Shown here piece by piece: positions 22,562 to 32,036 of a stretch of DNA of 51,053 nucleotides. Both the position numbers and the translations under genes were made by a program. The stretch is taken from the NCBI GenBank assembly GCA_947589545.1, contig CANQBA010000025.1, positions 1 through 51,053 of the forward strand, given 5' to 3'. Below the pieces are notes generated by a model. That model saw nothing but the letters and a program-made list of their open reading frames with translations, had not been told where the DNA came from and ran no database searches. Position 1 is the first letter of the stretch. Every line of letters starts with the position of its first letter. This DNA is from an uncultured Oscillospiraceae bacterium (GTDB lineage: Bacteria > Bacillota > Clostridia > Oscillospirales > Oscillospiraceae).

Positions 22562-23857
22562 TTGAAGGGCGTATTTGAGATACCGCTGACGCGGGGCGTC
22601 AGGCTTACGGCGGTGCGGGACGACCGGTTCAAGACCGGCTGTCTGTCCGCCACGCTTCTGGCGCCCCACACGAAAAAAACCGCGTCCCTGAACGCCGTCC
22701 TGCCCTACGTTTTGCGCCGGGGGACAGCCCGGTGTCCCGACAGCGAATCCCTGGCCGCCGCCATGGACGAGCTTTACGGGGCGCGGATCGAACCGGCCAT
22801 CCGCAAGAGGGGCGAGGTGGCGGCGCTGGGCTTCTGCGCCGATTTCCCCGACGCGGCTTTCCTGCCGGGGAGGCCCGACATCCTCTCCGGGACGGCGTGC
22901 CTTCTGGGGGAGCTGCTGCTGACCCCCGCCACACGGGGCGGGCGGCTGAGAGGCGACTATGTGCGCTCCGAGCGGCAGAACCTGATAGACGACATCAACG
23001 CCGAGATCAACGACAAGCGCGCCTACGCCTCCTTAAAGCTGGTGGAGGCCATGTTCCGGGGCGAGAGCTACGGCGTCAGCAAGCTGGGCACCCTGGCGGA
23101 CGCCGCCAGCATCTCCCCCTACGTGCTGACGAAATATTATAAGGAGCTCATCGCCACGGCGCCCCTGGAGCTTTTCTACTGCGGCGCGGAGGAGCCCGAG
23201 CGCGTGGCGCGGGTGCTCCGGGAGGCGCTGGCCTCCCTGCCCCGGACCGGGAGCTTCCCCAGACCCGCCACCCAGGTGCGCACGGGCTTCGGGGACGTGA
23301 AGGAGAAGATCATACGGGAGCGGATGGACGTGACCCAGGGGCGGCTGGTCATGGGCTTCCGGCTGGACAGGGATCCTCAGGAGGAGCCCCGCTACGCCGC
23401 CCTGGCGGTGTTCAACGCCCTGTTTGGCGGCTCCGCCACCTCCCGGCTCTTTCTGAACGTCCGGGAGCGGCTGGCCCTGTGCTATTACGCCGGCTCCACC
23501 GTAGATCGGAACAAGGGGGCGATGTTCGTCTCTGCCGGCATCGACCCGGACAGGTTTCAGGAGGTACACGACGAGATCCTTGCCCAGCTGGCCTCCCTGG
23601 CCAACGGCTTTATCGAGCCCTGGGAGCTGGAGGCGGCCAAGCGGGGCGTCATCAGCTCGCTGCTGGCCTCCCTGGACGAGCCCATGGGGCTGGAGGCGCT
23701 GTATCTGGACAGGGCCATCCTGGCAAGCCGCCCCGGCCCGGAGGAATTTGCCGCCCTGTGCGAGATGGTCACGGCGGAGGATGTGGCGGATCTGGCGGCG
23801 GAGGCAAAGCTCACCCACACCTATTTTCTCACGGCGGAGGCGGACGGAGATGCTTAA
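22562..23857 (+). CDS. M16-family protein, catalytically inactive partner (YmfF-like)
   Basis: The 431-residue protein has the M16 fold of two domains, but the inverted zinc motif HxxEH is missing: the corresponding place reads SLNAVLPYVLRRG. It is therefore probably the non-catalytic partner of the M16 pair found in Firmicutes (YmfF/YmfH; also described beside EF-P modification). The second gene follows with an 8-base overlap. I chose the TTG at 22562, with ggggcgagg just upstream. The substrate is unknown. Confidence 0.85.
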   Translation: MKGVFEIPLTRGVRLTAVRDDRFKTGCLSATLLAPHTKKTASLNAVLPYVLRRGTARCPDSESLAAAMDELYGARIEPAIRKRGEVAALGFCADFPDAAFLPGRPDILSGTACLLGELLLTPATRGGRLRGDYVRSERQNLIDDINAEINDKRAYASLKLVEAMFRGESYGVSKLGTLADAASISPYVLTKYYKELIATAPLELFYCGAEEPERVARVLREALASLPRTGSFPRPATQVRTGFGDVKEKIIRERMDVTQGRLVMGFRLDRDPQEEPRYAALAVFNALFGGSATSRLFLNVRERLALCYYAGSTVDRNKGAMFVSAGIDPDRFQEVHDEILAQLASLANGFIEPWELEAAKRGVISSLLASLDEPMGLEALYLDRAILASRPGPEEFAALCEMVTAEDVADLAAEAKLTHTYFLTAEADGDA

Positions 23858-25127
23858 AAAGAGGGAATACGCCGCCCTGGGCGAGACGGCCTTCACCGCC
23901 GAGACCCAGTCCGGTCTGCGGGTGACGGTGGTGCCGAAGGCCGGCTTTCGCAAGTCCATGGCGTTCCTGGCCGTCAATTACGGCGGCGCGGACAGGGAAT
24001 TCATCCTCTCCGGGGAGCGGTTTTCCACCCCCTCCGGCACGGCCCACTTCGTGGAGCACAGGCTCTTCGAGGTGGAGGGCCAGGCCAACGCCCTGACCAC
24101 CCTGTCCCAGCGGGGCGCCAACGCCAACGCCTTCACCTCGCCGGATATGACGGCCTATCATTTTGAGTGTACGGATTCGTTTTTTGAAAATCTCCGGCTC
24201 CTGCTGCAATTCGTCTCCACTCCCTACTTCACCGACGAGGGCGTGGAGCGGGAGCGGGCCATCATCGCCCAGGAGATCCGCATGATGGAGGACGACCCGG
24301 AGGACGCCGCCTACTACGCGCTCCTGCGGTGCCTCTACGCCGCCCCCGCCCTCCGGGAGAGCGTGGCCGGGACGGAGGAGAGCATCGCCTCCATCACCGC
24401 CGGGACGCTGGCCTCCGCCCACAGGGCCTTTTACACCCCCCGGAACATGGCCCTGGTGGTGGTGGGCGACCAGGATCCCCGGCGGGTGCTGGAGACGGCG
24501 GAGGAGCTGATGCCGGAGACCTTGGCGCCCATGCCGGTGCGCGTTCCGGAGAAGCCGGAGGGGCCTCTGCCCCTGAAAATGAGCGACCGTCGCGCCATGG
24601 ACGTGGGCGCGCCCCTGTTCCTGGCGGGCGCCAAGACAAAAAGCGGGCTTCTGGGCCGGGAGAGCGTGAAATTCGAGCTGACCGCCACCCTGGCGCTGTC
24701 CACGCTCCTGGGCTCCGCCTCGCCCCTGTACCGGGAGCTCTACGACGCCGGCGCTGTCAACGAGACCTTCGGCTACGACTTTGAAAACACCGCCGGTTAC
24801 TCCCAACTCTCCTTCGGCGGGGAGGCTCAGAAGCCGGAATACGTGTGTATGCGGGTGCTGGAGACGGCGGCGGATCTGGCCGCCCGGGGCGTCGATCCCG
24901 CGTTCTTCGCCCGCCGGAAAAAGACGGCCCTGGGCGCGGCCCTGCGCTCAGTGGGCTCCTTTGAGAACATCTGCTACAACGTGGCCGCCGGGGGCTTTTC
25001 CGGCTACGACTATTTCAATACCGTGGAGGTGCTGAACACGGTGACGGCGGAGGACGTGAGAGCCTTCCTGGCCGAGTACATGACCGTGGACAGATGCGCC
25101 GTCTCCATCATCCAAAAGAAAGGGTAA
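23850..25127 (+). CDS. M16-family zinc peptidase (YmfH-like)
   Basis: A 425-residue M16 peptidase with the zinc motif HFVEH in GTAHFVEHRLFE (about 61-72) and a distal Glu in the ERAIIAQEIRMMEDDP stretch; the C-terminal domain is the second M16 half. It forms a pair with the inactive homologue upstream, with overlapping start and stop, so the two are translated together and likely form a heterodimer. lgt starts 5 bases after its stop. Its role is not clear from context; links to peptide degradation or EF-P modification are suggested for the family. Confidence 0.9.
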   Translation: MLKKREYAALGETAFTAETQSGLRVTVVPKAGFRKSMAFLAVNYGGADREFILSGERFSTPSGTAHFVEHRLFEVEGQANALTTLSQRGANANAFTSPDMTAYHFECTDSFFENLRLLLQFVSTPYFTDEGVERERAIIAQEIRMMEDDPEDAAYYALLRCLYAAPALRESVAGTEESIASITAGTLASAHRAFYTPRNMALVVVGDQDPRRVLETAEELMPETLAPMPVRVPEKPEGPLPLKMSDRRAMDVGAPLFLAGAKTKSGLLGRESVKFELTATLALSTLLGSASPLYRELYDAGAVNETFGYDFENTAGYSQLSFGGEAQKPEYVCMRVLETAADLAARGVDPAFFARRKKTALGAALRSVGSFENICYNVAAGGFSGYDYFNTVEVLNTVTAEDVRAFLAEYMTVDRCAVSIIQKKG

Positions 25128-25132
25128 TCCAC

Positions 25133-26089
25133 ATGAAGACAGCATACCCTGAAGCGTCCATCTCCTTCCCCATGCTGGGGGACTGGAGCATCAACCCCTC
25201 GCCGGTGATCCGCGTCGGGCCCCTGACCGTCCACTGGTACGGCATCATCATCGCTACGGGCTTTCTCCTGGCGGTGCTTTACTGTGCCAGGCGCTCCCGG
25301 GAATTCGGCCTGACGCCGGACAACGTCTTTGACGTGATCATCCTGGGCGTCCCCCTGGCCATCATCGGCGCGCGGATCTACTTCTGCCTGTTCCACTGGG
25401 ATCTGTTCGCGGACGACCCCGTCTCCGTCCTGTATATCTGGCAGGGGGGATTGGGGATGTACGGCGTCATCGCCGGGGCGATCCTGGCCCTGGTCATCTA
25501 CTGCCTGTGGAAAAAGCTGTCCATACCGGCCTTTCTGGACATGGTGTGCTTCGGCTTTATCATCGGCCAGACCCTGGGCAGGTGGGGGAACTTCATGAAC
25601 CGGGAGGCCTTCGGCTACCAGACGGACATCTTCTGCCGCATGGTGCTCACCCTCCCCGACGGCACTGCCTACGCCGTCCACCCCACCTTCCTCTACGAGT
25701 CCCTGTGGAACCTGACGGGCCTTGCCCTGATGCACTTTTTCTCCAAAAAGCACCGCCGGTACGACGGACAGGTGTTCCTGTGGTATTTGGGCTGGTACGG
25801 CTTCGGGAGGATGCTCATCGAGGGCCTGCGCACCGACAGCCTCTACCTCTTCAACACGGGCATCCGCGTCAGCCAGCTGGTCTCCTTCGTTCTTTTCCTT
25901 GCATCCGCCGCGCTTTTGCTGTATAATAGATTCATGCGCCGCCCGGATCCGGAGAAAATGTTCGTAAACCGCCGGAAGGCCGCCCCGGCCCCGGAGCCGG
26001 ACAGCGCCCAGACCCCGGAGGCCCCGGCGGAGGACGGTTCCGCGCCGGAGGAAAATACCGGAGACGGGAGCGGTGATGCCCATGGATGA
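25133..26089 (+). CDS. lgt: Prolipoprotein diacylglyceryl transferase
   Basis: This 318-residue membrane enzyme adds diacylglycerol to the Cys of lipoproteins, the first step of their maturation. It has about seven helices. Conserved pieces are HWYGIIIATGFLLAV, GGLGMYGVIAGAI, and the signature GQTLGRWGNFMNREAFG with the essential Arg and Asn. A C-terminal Pro/Glu/Ala tail of about 45 residues after residue 272 is longer than usual. The window encodes several lipoproteins that need it. The gene is the third of the M16-lgt operon. Confidence 0.96.
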   Translation: MKTAYPEASISFPMLGDWSINPSPVIRVGPLTVHWYGIIIATGFLLAVLYCARRSREFGLTPDNVFDVIILGVPLAIIGARIYFCLFHWDLFADDPVSVLYIWQGGLGMYGVIAGAILALVIYCLWKKLSIPAFLDMVCFGFIIGQTLGRWGNFMNREAFGYQTDIFCRMVLTLPDGTAYAVHPTFLYESLWNLTGLALMHFFSKKHRRYDGQVFLWYLGWYGFGRMLIEGLRTDSLYLFNTGIRVSQLVSFVLFLASAALLLYNRFMRRPDPEKMFVNRRKAAPAPEPDSAQTPEAPAEDGSAPEENTGDGSGDAHG

Positions 26090-26210
26090 ACAGGAGCTTG
26101 ACGAGGCGCTGGAGCCTCTGCGGGAGCTTTTGAGGACCCGCAGGGCCGTCTCGTTTAACAGAAGATTAACGTTCAAAACAAAAAATGAAAATCAAATGGA
26201 GGTAAAATGT

Positions 26211-26765
26211 ATGGCAAGCTTTTCTTTTGATGACCTGAAGGAAAAAATCAGCCAGGCCGCCGGCAAGGCCGTGGGCGTGGCAAAGGACGTTGCCGGCAAG
26301 GCCGGGGACGCCGCTAAGGATGTTGCCGGCAAGGTCTCCGACGCGGCCCGGGACGTGGCCGGGAAGGCCCAGACCACCGGCAAAAAGGCCAAGCTCAACG
26401 GGGAGATCGCCTCCGTCCGCAGCGGCCTGAAGGACAAGTACACCGAGCTGGGCAGGCTCTACTACGAGAAGTACGCCGGCCACACCGATCCCGACTTCGC
26501 CGAGACCGCCGCCGCCATCGAGTCCGCCCTGGAGACCATCGAGGCCAAGCAGGCCGAGATCGAGAGCCTCTCCGCCCAGGAGGAGTCCGAAGAGGAGGTC
26601 GCCGCCGAGGCTGTGGAGGACGCCGCCGACCATGTGGTGGACGAGATCGAGGACACCGTGGAGCACGCCGCCGCCCAGGCCGCCAACGCCGCCGAGGAGG
26701 CCGCCAGCGAGGCAAAAAAGGAATTCGACGCCGCCGTCGACGCCCTGAACAATAAGCAGGAGTAA
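26211..26765 (+). CDS. LEA-like repeat protein with helical C-terminus
   Basis: The 184-residue protein begins MASFSFDDLKEKISQAAGKA. It then has three to four copies of an 11-residue unit AKDVAGKAGDA / AKDVAGKVSDA / ARDVAGKAQTT, like late-embryogenesis-abundant or apolipoprotein-type amphipathic helices. A middle helix pair follows with GLKDKYTELGRLYYEKYAGH, and a long acidic Glu/Ala-rich helical tail. The start has ggaggt 8 bases upstream. It seems cytoplasmic. The frame is open upstream to 26073, but that part overlaps the lgt end and lies before the ribosome site. Function unknown. Confidence 0.8.
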   Translation: MASFSFDDLKEKISQAAGKAVGVAKDVAGKAGDAAKDVAGKVSDAARDVAGKAQTTGKKAKLNGEIASVRSGLKDKYTELGRLYYEKYAGHTDPDFAETAAAIESALETIEAKQAEIESLSAQEESEEEVAAEAVEDAADHVVDEIEDTVEHAAAQAANAAEEAASEAKKEFDAAVDALNNKQE

Positions 26766-26806
26766 AAAACTGTCGGGCAAAGGCCGGAGTTCAGAGAAAT
26801 GACCTG

Positions 26807-26837
26807 AAAGAGGAGCCGCTTGGCTCCTCTTTTTTTG
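26807..26837 (+). terminator. Terminator after the LEA-like gene
   Basis: aaagaggagcc/ggctcctcttt with a 4-base loop and a T run. Confidence 0.9.
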
Positions 26838-26959
26838 TTTTGACCCCGCCGTTATGGCGGAATATGCGCGGAACCTCCCAAAAGAAATCACTGTTTCCGG
26901 CCTCACTTTCGCCAAAAGGTCAAAAGTGAAAAAGTTTGCGAGATTTTTAACAATTTAAC

Positions 26960-26988
26960 TTGAAAACTCCCGCGGGAAGTTATAAAAT
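26960..26988 (+). promoter_or_regulatory. Promoter of trmL
   Basis: TTGAAA, 17 bases, TAAAAT, 26 bases before the TTG start. Confidence 0.65.
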
Positions 26989-27014
26989 AGTCTCGATGGC
27001 AAGAGGTGAGGGAT

Positions 27015-27497
27015 TTGGTCAATATCGTGCTGGTGGAGCCGGAGATTCCCCAGAATTGCGGCAATATCGCCCGCACCTGCGCTGCCACCCGTTCGCGCCT
27101 GCATCTGGTGCGGCCCCTGGGGTTCGACATCTCCGACCGGATGGTGAAGCGGGCGGGCCTGGACTACTGGCCCATGGTGGACATCACGGTCTATGAGAGC
27201 CTGGACGAATTTCTCCGCAGGCACGGCGGGGAGGATCTGTGGCTGGCCACCACCAAGGCCCCGAAGAGCTATCATGAGGCCCGGTACGCGGACGGGTGCT
27301 GGCTTGTCTTCGGCAAGGAGACGGCGGGCCTGCCCGAAGTTCTCCGGGAGCGTTACCGCAATAAATGCGTCCGCATCCCCATGCGGGAGGACGCCAGGAG
27401 CCTCAACCTTGCCAATTCCGTGGCCGTCCTGTGCTACGAGGCCCTGCGCCAGCAGGGGTTCCCGGAGCTCTCCGGCACCGGCAGCATGGCATTGTGA
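27015..27497 (+). CDS. trmL: tRNA (cytidine/uridine-34-2'-O)-methyltransferase
   Basis: The 160-residue SPOUT enzyme methylates the wobble ribose of tRNA-Leu isoacceptors. Motifs: NIVLVEPEIPQNCGNIARTC at the N-terminus, FGKETAGLP in the knot, and SLNLANSVAVLCYEALRQ at the C-terminus that binds SAM. The TTG at 27015 has gaggtg 6 bases upstream; a GTG three codons earlier sits inside that ribosome site. Confidence 0.92.
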   Translation: MVNIVLVEPEIPQNCGNIARTCAATRSRLHLVRPLGFDISDRMVKRAGLDYWPMVDITVYESLDEFLRRHGGEDLWLATTKAPKSYHEARYADGCWLVFGKETAGLPEVLRERYRNKCVRIPMREDARSLNLANSVAVLCYEALRQQGFPELSGTGSMAL

Positions 27498-27534
27498 AAA
27501 AAAAGGGGCCCCCGACGGGCCGCCCCTTGGGAAC

Positions 27535-27606
27535 CCATCCGGGCTGTCGCCCGGATGGGAGAGGACGTCCGACACCTGCGCCTGAGGGCGAATACCTGGA
27601 GCCCGA
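27535..27606. repeat. Hairpin and dispersed repeat between trmL and pgk
   Basis: ccatccggg/cccggatgg flank ctgtcg (27537-27560). Behind it a 29-base stretch at 27578-27606, beginning gcgcctgagggcgaatacc, recurs exactly inverted at 45256-45284 inside the mobile element region. Similar flanking (gggagagga before, gacgacgac after) is seen at both. Confidence 0.75.
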
Positions 27607-27689
27607 GGTTAAGCGGTGTCGGTAAGGACGACGACGAGCGCATTTTCCCTTTATGGGTTTAAAATAATTTTTAGGATTGGAGTATTGAC

Positions 27690-28973
27690 ATGAACTACAA
27701 CAAGAAATCAGTCCGTGACATTGACCTGGCCGGCAAGAAGGTGCTCCTTCGCTGTGACTTCAACGTCCCCCTGAAGGCGGGCGTCATCACCAGCGACAAA
27801 CGCATCGTGGCCGCCGTCCCCACCATCAAGTATCTGCTTGAGCAGGGCTGCGCCGTCATCGCCTGCAGCCATCTGGGCAAGCCCGAGCCCAGCTTTGACA
27901 AGTGGGCCAAGAAGCAGGCCGAGAAGGGCAAGGCCCCCGAGGAGCTCACCGAGGCCAAATGGCAGAAGGCCCTGGACGCCCTGAAGATGGAGCCCGTGGC
28001 CGCCCGCCTCTCCGAGCTTCTGGGCAAGCCGGTGATCCTGGCCGGCGACGTGGTGGGCCCCGACGCCCAGGCCAAGGCCGCCGCCCTGAAGGGCGGGGAG
28101 ATCATGCTCCTCCAGAACACCCGCTTTGAGAAGGGCGAGACGAAGAACGACCCCGAATTCGTGAAGAAGCTGGCCGCCCTGGCCGGTGAGAACGGCGTCT
28201 ATGTGTCCGACGCCTTCGGCGCCGTCCACCGCGCCCACGCCTCCACCGCCGGCGTCGCCGCCTATCTGCCCGCCGTCTCCGGCTTCCTCATCGAGAAGGA
28301 GCTGGGCGTCATGGGCAAGGCCCTGGCCGATCCCGACCGTCCCTTCGTCGCCATCCTGGGCGGCGCGAAAGTCTCCGATAAGCTCAATGTCATCTCCAAT
28401 CTTCTTGAGAAGGTCGATACCCTCATCATCGGCGGCGGCATGGCCTACACCTTCATGGCCGCCAAAGGCTATTCCGTGGGCACCTCCCTGCTGGACGCCG
28501 ACAAGCTGGACTACTGCAAGGACATGATGGCCAAGGCCCAGGAGCGCGGCGTCAAGCTGCTCCTGCCCGTGGACACCGTTGTGGCCGCCTCCTTCCCCGA
28601 CCCCATCGACGGCCCCGTGACCGTTGAGACCGTGGCCGCCGAGGCCATCCCCGCCGACAAGATGGGCCTGGACATCGGCGAGAAGACCCGCGAGATCTTC
28701 GCCAAGGCCGTCCTGGAGGCCAAGACCGTTGTCTGGAACGGCCCCATGGGCGTCTTTGAGAATCCCACCCTGGCCGCCGGCACCATCGCCGTGGCCAAGG
28801 CTCTGGCCGAGTCCGACTGCATCTCCATCGTGGGCGGCGGCGACTCCGCGGCGGCCTGCGAGCAGCTGGGCTTTGCCGACAAGATCACCCACATCTCCAC
28901 CGGCGGCGGTGCCTCCCTTGAGTTCCTGGAGGGCAAGGAGCTGCCCGGCGTAGCCTGCTTACTCGACAAATAA
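27690..28973 (+). CDS. pgk: Phosphoglycerate kinase
   Basis: The 427-residue glycolytic kinase converts 1,3-bisphosphoglycerate and ADP to 3-phosphoglycerate and ATP. It has the N-terminal substrate part [13 protein letters not shown] and the linker-domain nucleotide site with [20 protein letters not shown] and [18 protein letters not shown]. Compared with the usual 390-400 residues it carries an extra segment near 70-110 ([20 protein letters not shown]), common in clostridial enzymes. ggag lies 7 bases before the ATG. tpiA follows after 17 bases. Confidence 0.97.
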   Translation: MNYNKKSVRDIDLAGKKVLLRCDFNVPLKAGVITSDKRIVAAVPTIKYLLEQGCAVIACSHLGKPEPSFDKWAKKQAEKGKAPEELTEAKWQKALDALKMEPVAARLSELLGKPVILAGDVVGPDAQAKAAALKGGEIMLLQNTRFEKGETKNDPEFVKKLAALAGENGVYVSDAFGAVHRAHASTAGVAAYLPAVSGFLIEKELGVMGKALADPDRPFVAILGGAKVSDKLNVISNLLEKVDTLIIGGGMAYTFMAAKGYSVGTSLLDADKLDYCKDMMAKAQERGVKLLLPVDTVVAASFPDPIDGPVTVETVAAEAIPADKMGLDIGEKTREIFAKAVLEAKTVVWNGPMGVFENPTLAAGTIAVAKALAESDCISIVGGGDSAAACEQLGFADKITHISTGGGASLEFLEGKELPGVACLLDK

Positions 28974-28990
28974 GGAGAGGGCAGAGCGTC

Positions 28991-29764
28991 ATGAACAGAA
29001 AATACCGCAAGACCGTCATCGCCGGCAACTTCAAGATGAACATGCTCCCCTCCGAGATCCGCGCCTACGCGGAGGAGATAAAGACCCTGGTTCCCCGTGC
29101 CCGCTGGTGCGAGACCGTCATCTGCGCCCCCTTCGTGGATCTGCCCTTGGGGATGAAATACCTCAAGGAGGCCCGGATCTCCGTGGGCGCCCAGAACATG
29201 AGCGAGCACCCCAAGGGGGCGTACACCGGCGAGGTGTCCGGCGAGATGCTCCGGGATCTGAAGGTCAAGTACGTCATCATCGGCCACTCCGAGCGCCGTC
29301 AGTATTTTGGCGAGACAGATCTTACCGTCAACGAGAAGGTCAGAGCCGCCCTGGAGCTGGGCCTCCAGCCCATCGTCTGCGTGGGCGAGAGCGCAAAGCA
29401 GCGGGAGCTGGGCCTCACCGAGTCCCTGATCAACTACCAGGTGCGCGCCGCTCTGGCCGGCGTCAGCGATGAGCAGATCCGCAAGGTGGTCATCGCCTAC
29501 GAGCCCATCTGGGCCATCGGCACCGGCAACACCGCCACCGCCGAGCAGGCAAACGAGGTCAACCGCGCCATCCGCTCCATCATCCGCGGCCTCTACGGGG
29601 CCCGCACCGCCCGCGCCACCACCATCCTCTACGGCGGCTCCATGAACGAGAAGAACGCCTACGAGCTCCTGGCCCAGCCGGACATCGACGGCGGCCTCAT
29701 CGGCGGTGCCTCCCTTGTCCCCGAGAAATTCGCCGCCATCATCAACGCGGCTAACCAGGAATAA
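28991..29764 (+). CDS. tpiA: Triosephosphate isomerase
   Basis: The 257-residue TIM barrel interconverts dihydroxyacetone phosphate and glyceraldehyde 3-phosphate. Lys15 in AGNFKMN, His99 in IIGHSERR and the catalytic Glu in [11 protein letters not shown] are all present, with the phosphate-binding LYGGSM near the end. The ribosome site aaggagagg precedes the start. It belongs to the operon pgk-tpiA-gpmI, with 64 bases to the next gene. Confidence 0.97.
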   Translation: MNRKYRKTVIAGNFKMNMLPSEIRAYAEEIKTLVPRARWCETVICAPFVDLPLGMKYLKEARISVGAQNMSEHPKGAYTGEVSGEMLRDLKVKYVIIGHSERRQYFGETDLTVNEKVRAALELGLQPIVCVGESAKQRELGLTESLINYQVRAALAGVSDEQIRKVVIAYEPIWAIGTGNTATAEQANEVNRAIRSIIRGLYGARTARATTILYGGSMNEKNAYELLAQPDIDGGLIGGASLVPEKFAAIINAANQE

Positions 29765-29828
29765 CGCTTTTTGGGCCGTCATACTACCTGGCGGCCCCTC
29801 CTCTATAAATCAAAATGGAGGTAACCTC

Positions 29829-31355
29829 ATGAAAAGACCCGTGACACTTATCATCATGGACGGCTTCGGCATCGACAAGCCGGATCCCAAGATCAACGCC
29901 ATCGCCGCCGCCAAGCGGCCCAACCTGGATCGGCTCATCGCCTCCAGCCCCCTTTGCCAGCTCCAGGCCAGCGGCGAGGACGTGGGCCTGCCCGACGGCC
30001 AGATGGGCAACTCCGAGGTGGGCCACACCAACATCGGCGCCGGAAGGATCGTCTATCAGAGCCTTCTGCGCATCACCGTGGCCGTCCGGGACGGCAGCTT
30101 CTTTGAAAACCCGGAATATATCGCCGCAATGGACGCGGCCAAGGCCTCCGGCGGGGCCCTGCACCTGATGGGCCTCATGTCCCCCGGCGGCGTCCACAGC
30201 CACAATACCCACACCTGGGCCTTCCTGGAGATGGCTAAGCGGCGCGGCCTTTCAAAGGTCTATATCCACTGCTTCATGGACGGCCGCGACGTGCCCCCCT
30301 CCTCCGGCAAGGAGTATATCGAGGAATGCGTGGCCAAGTGCAGGGAGATCGGCGTAGGCAAGATCGCCACCATCGCCGGCCGCTTCTACGCCATGGATCG
30401 CGACAACCGCTGGGACCGGGTGGAGAAGGCCTATAACGCCATGGTCTGCGGCGAGGGCAACATCGACCTTGACCCCGTCCACACCATGCAGGCCAGCTAC
30501 GACGCCGGCGTCACCGACGAGTTCGTGGTTCCCACGGTCTGCGCCCCGGAGGGCACGGTCAAGCCCGGCGACTCCGTCATCTTCACCAACTTCCGCCCCG
30601 ACCGCGCCCGGGAGATTACCCGCACCTTCGTGGATCCCGACTTTAAGGGCTTTGAGCGCAAAAAGGGCTTCTTCCCTGTCAAATACGTCTGCACCACCCA
30701 GTACGACGCCACCATGCCCAATGTCACCGTGGCCTTCCCACCGGAGGATCTGAAGAACACCTTCGGCGAGATCCTGGCCCAGCGGGGCATGAAGCAGCTA
30801 CGCATCGCCGAGACGGAGAAGTACGCCCATGTGACCTTCTTCTTCAACGGCGGCACCGAGCAGGTCTACGACGGGGAGGATCGGGCCCTGATCCCGTCCC
30901 CCAAGGAGTTCCCCACCTACGACCTGATCCCAGAGATGAGCGCCCGCAAGGTGGCCGACGAGTGCGTCAAGCGCATCGAGTCCGGTAAGTACGACGCCAT
31001 CATCCTCAACTTCGCCAACTGCGACATGGTGGGCCACACCGGCGTCTTTGAAGCCGCCGTCAAGGCCGTGGAGACTGTGGACGAGTGCGTTGGCAAGGTG
31101 GTGGACGCCGTGCTGAAGGCGGGCGGCGTGTGCCTCATCACCGCCGACCACGGCAACGCCGACAAGATGATCGCCGAGGACGGCGAGCCCCACACCGCCC
31201 ACACCACCAACCCTGTGCCCTTCTTCATCGTGGGCGCGCCCGAGGGCATGAAGCTCCACAATGGCCGCCTGGCGGACATCTGCCCCACCATGCTGGAGCT
31301 GATGGGCATCGACCAGCCTACCGAGATGACCGGCAAGAGCCTTATCCAGCACTGA
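29829..31355 (+). CDS. gpmI: 2,3-bisphosphoglycerate-independent phosphoglycerate mutase
   Basis: The 508-residue, manganese-dependent enzyme of the alkaline phosphatase superfamily interconverts 3- and 2-phosphoglycerate. The first metal ligand Asp11 is in MDGFGID, Ser62 in QMGNSEVGH is the phosphorylated residue, and HGNADKM with its Asp/His is near the end. The start at 29829 has ggaggt 6 bases upstream. It closes the glycolytic operon, which lacks gap and eno here. Confidence 0.97.
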   Translation: MKRPVTLIIMDGFGIDKPDPKINAIAAAKRPNLDRLIASSPLCQLQASGEDVGLPDGQMGNSEVGHTNIGAGRIVYQSLLRITVAVRDGSFFENPEYIAAMDAAKASGGALHLMGLMSPGGVHSHNTHTWAFLEMAKRRGLSKVYIHCFMDGRDVPPSSGKEYIEECVAKCREIGVGKIATIAGRFYAMDRDNRWDRVEKAYNAMVCGEGNIDLDPVHTMQASYDAGVTDEFVVPTVCAPEGTVKPGDSVIFTNFRPDRAREITRTFVDPDFKGFERKKGFFPVKYVCTTQYDATMPNVTVAFPPEDLKNTFGEILAQRGMKQLRIAETEKYAHVTFFFNGGTEQVYDGEDRALIPSPKEFPTYDLIPEMSARKVADECVKRIESGKYDAIILNFANCDMVGHTGVFEAAVKAVETVDECVGKVVDAVLKAGGVCLITADHGNADKMIAEDGEPHTAHTTNPVPFFIVGAPEGMKLHNGRLADICPTMLELMGIDQPTEMTGKSLIQH

Positions 31356-31372
31356 AAAAGTCCTATAACCAA

Positions 31373-31405
31373 TGGGCCTCCCAAACGGGAGGCCCAAAGT
31401 TTTTT
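31373..31405 (+). terminator. Terminator of pgk-tpiA-gpmI
   Basis: tgggcctccc/gggaggccca with a 4-base loop, then TTTTTT. Confidence 0.92.
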
Positions 31406-31406
31406 G

Positions 31407-31435
31407 TTGACATATGCGCATTTTGTGCGTATAAT
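31407..31435 (+). promoter_or_regulatory. Consensus promoter of hicAB with a dyad in the spacer
   Basis: TTGACA, 17 bases, TATAAT, a perfect consensus. The spacer holds atatgcgca-ttt-tgtgcgtat, a near-palindrome that a HicB-type antitoxin could bind for autoregulation. Confidence 0.85.
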
Positions 31436-31454
31436 ATAGGTGAGAGGTGAGAAG

Positions 31455-31610
31455 ATGAAACAGAAAGACCTCCTCAGATTATTCTTTGACAAGGGTTGGT
31501 GGATCCTCCGCGAGGGCGCAAACCATATTATTTTAACAGACGGAACGCGCATGGAGCCTGTTCCGCGTCATAAAGAGGTCAACGAGCAGCTTGCCAAAGC
31601 GCTTATCTGA
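31455..31610 (+). CDS. hicA: HicA-type mRNA interferase toxin
   Basis: A 51-residue ORF MKQKDLLRLFFDKGWWILRE that continues GANHIILTDGTRMEPVPRH. It has the double-stranded RNA-binding fold of HicA, with the catalytic His24 in GANH and the Gly before it. It cuts mRNA and inhibits translation unless bound by HicB. gagaggtgaga precedes the ATG. hicB follows 27 bases later. The size is slightly below the usual 58-82 residues. Confidence 0.88.
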   Translation: MKQKDLLRLFFDKGWWILREGANHIILTDGTRMEPVPRHKEVNEQLAKALI

Positions 31611-31637
31611 AGAAACCGGCTGTAAGGGGGAGATATC

Positions 31638-32024
31638 ATGAAAACGGCTTATCCGATCATTTTGACGCCCGTGGAAACGGGATATTTGGTCTATGTTCCT
31701 GATTTTGACATCAATACAGAGGGCACGTCCATTGCCGACGCGATCTCCATGGCCTCCGACGCCATAAGCCTCATGGGGATCACCATGCAGGACATGGGAA
31801 AGAAGCTGCCGGACGCGTCCACGGTGCTTCCGGCATGCGGCGCTGGGGAACTGGCGGTATTTGCGGTCGTGGATTTCGACGCCTACCGCCGCGCTAACGA
31901 TATGCGCGCTGTGAGGAAAAACGTGACCATCCCCAGCTATCTCAACGAGCTTGGCGAGCGGGCCGGCGTCAGCTTCTCCCAAATCCTCCAGGACGGCCTG
32001 AAGCAGAGATTTGGCGTGAGATGA
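31638..32024 (+). CDS. hicB: HicB-family antitoxin
   Basis: The 128-residue partner has the partly degraded RNase H fold of HicB (AYPIILTPVETGYLVYVPDF, then GTSIADAISMASDAI) at residues 3-60 and a C-terminal ribbon-helix-helix tail (KNVTIPSYLNELGERAGVSF, about 95-118) that would bind the operator upstream. A gggga site precedes the ATG. The pair sits behind the glycolytic operon terminator and before a repeat element. Confidence 0.92.
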   Translation: MKTAYPIILTPVETGYLVYVPDFDINTEGTSIADAISMASDAISLMGITMQDMGKKLPDASTVLPACGAGELAVFAVVDFDAYRRANDMRAVRKNVTIPSYLNELGERAGVSFSQILQDGLKQRFGVR

Positions 32025-32036
32025 CCGTATGCCGCT

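Noticed and set aside
26073-26210. Upstream extension of the LEA-like gene (46 codons)
   Set aside because: Overlaps the lgt end, has no ribosome site of its own, and ggaggt directly precedes the ATG at 26211.
27708-28892. Long minus-strand open frame over pgk
   Set aside because: Antisense shadow; Gly/His/Leu-rich, and pgk is certain.
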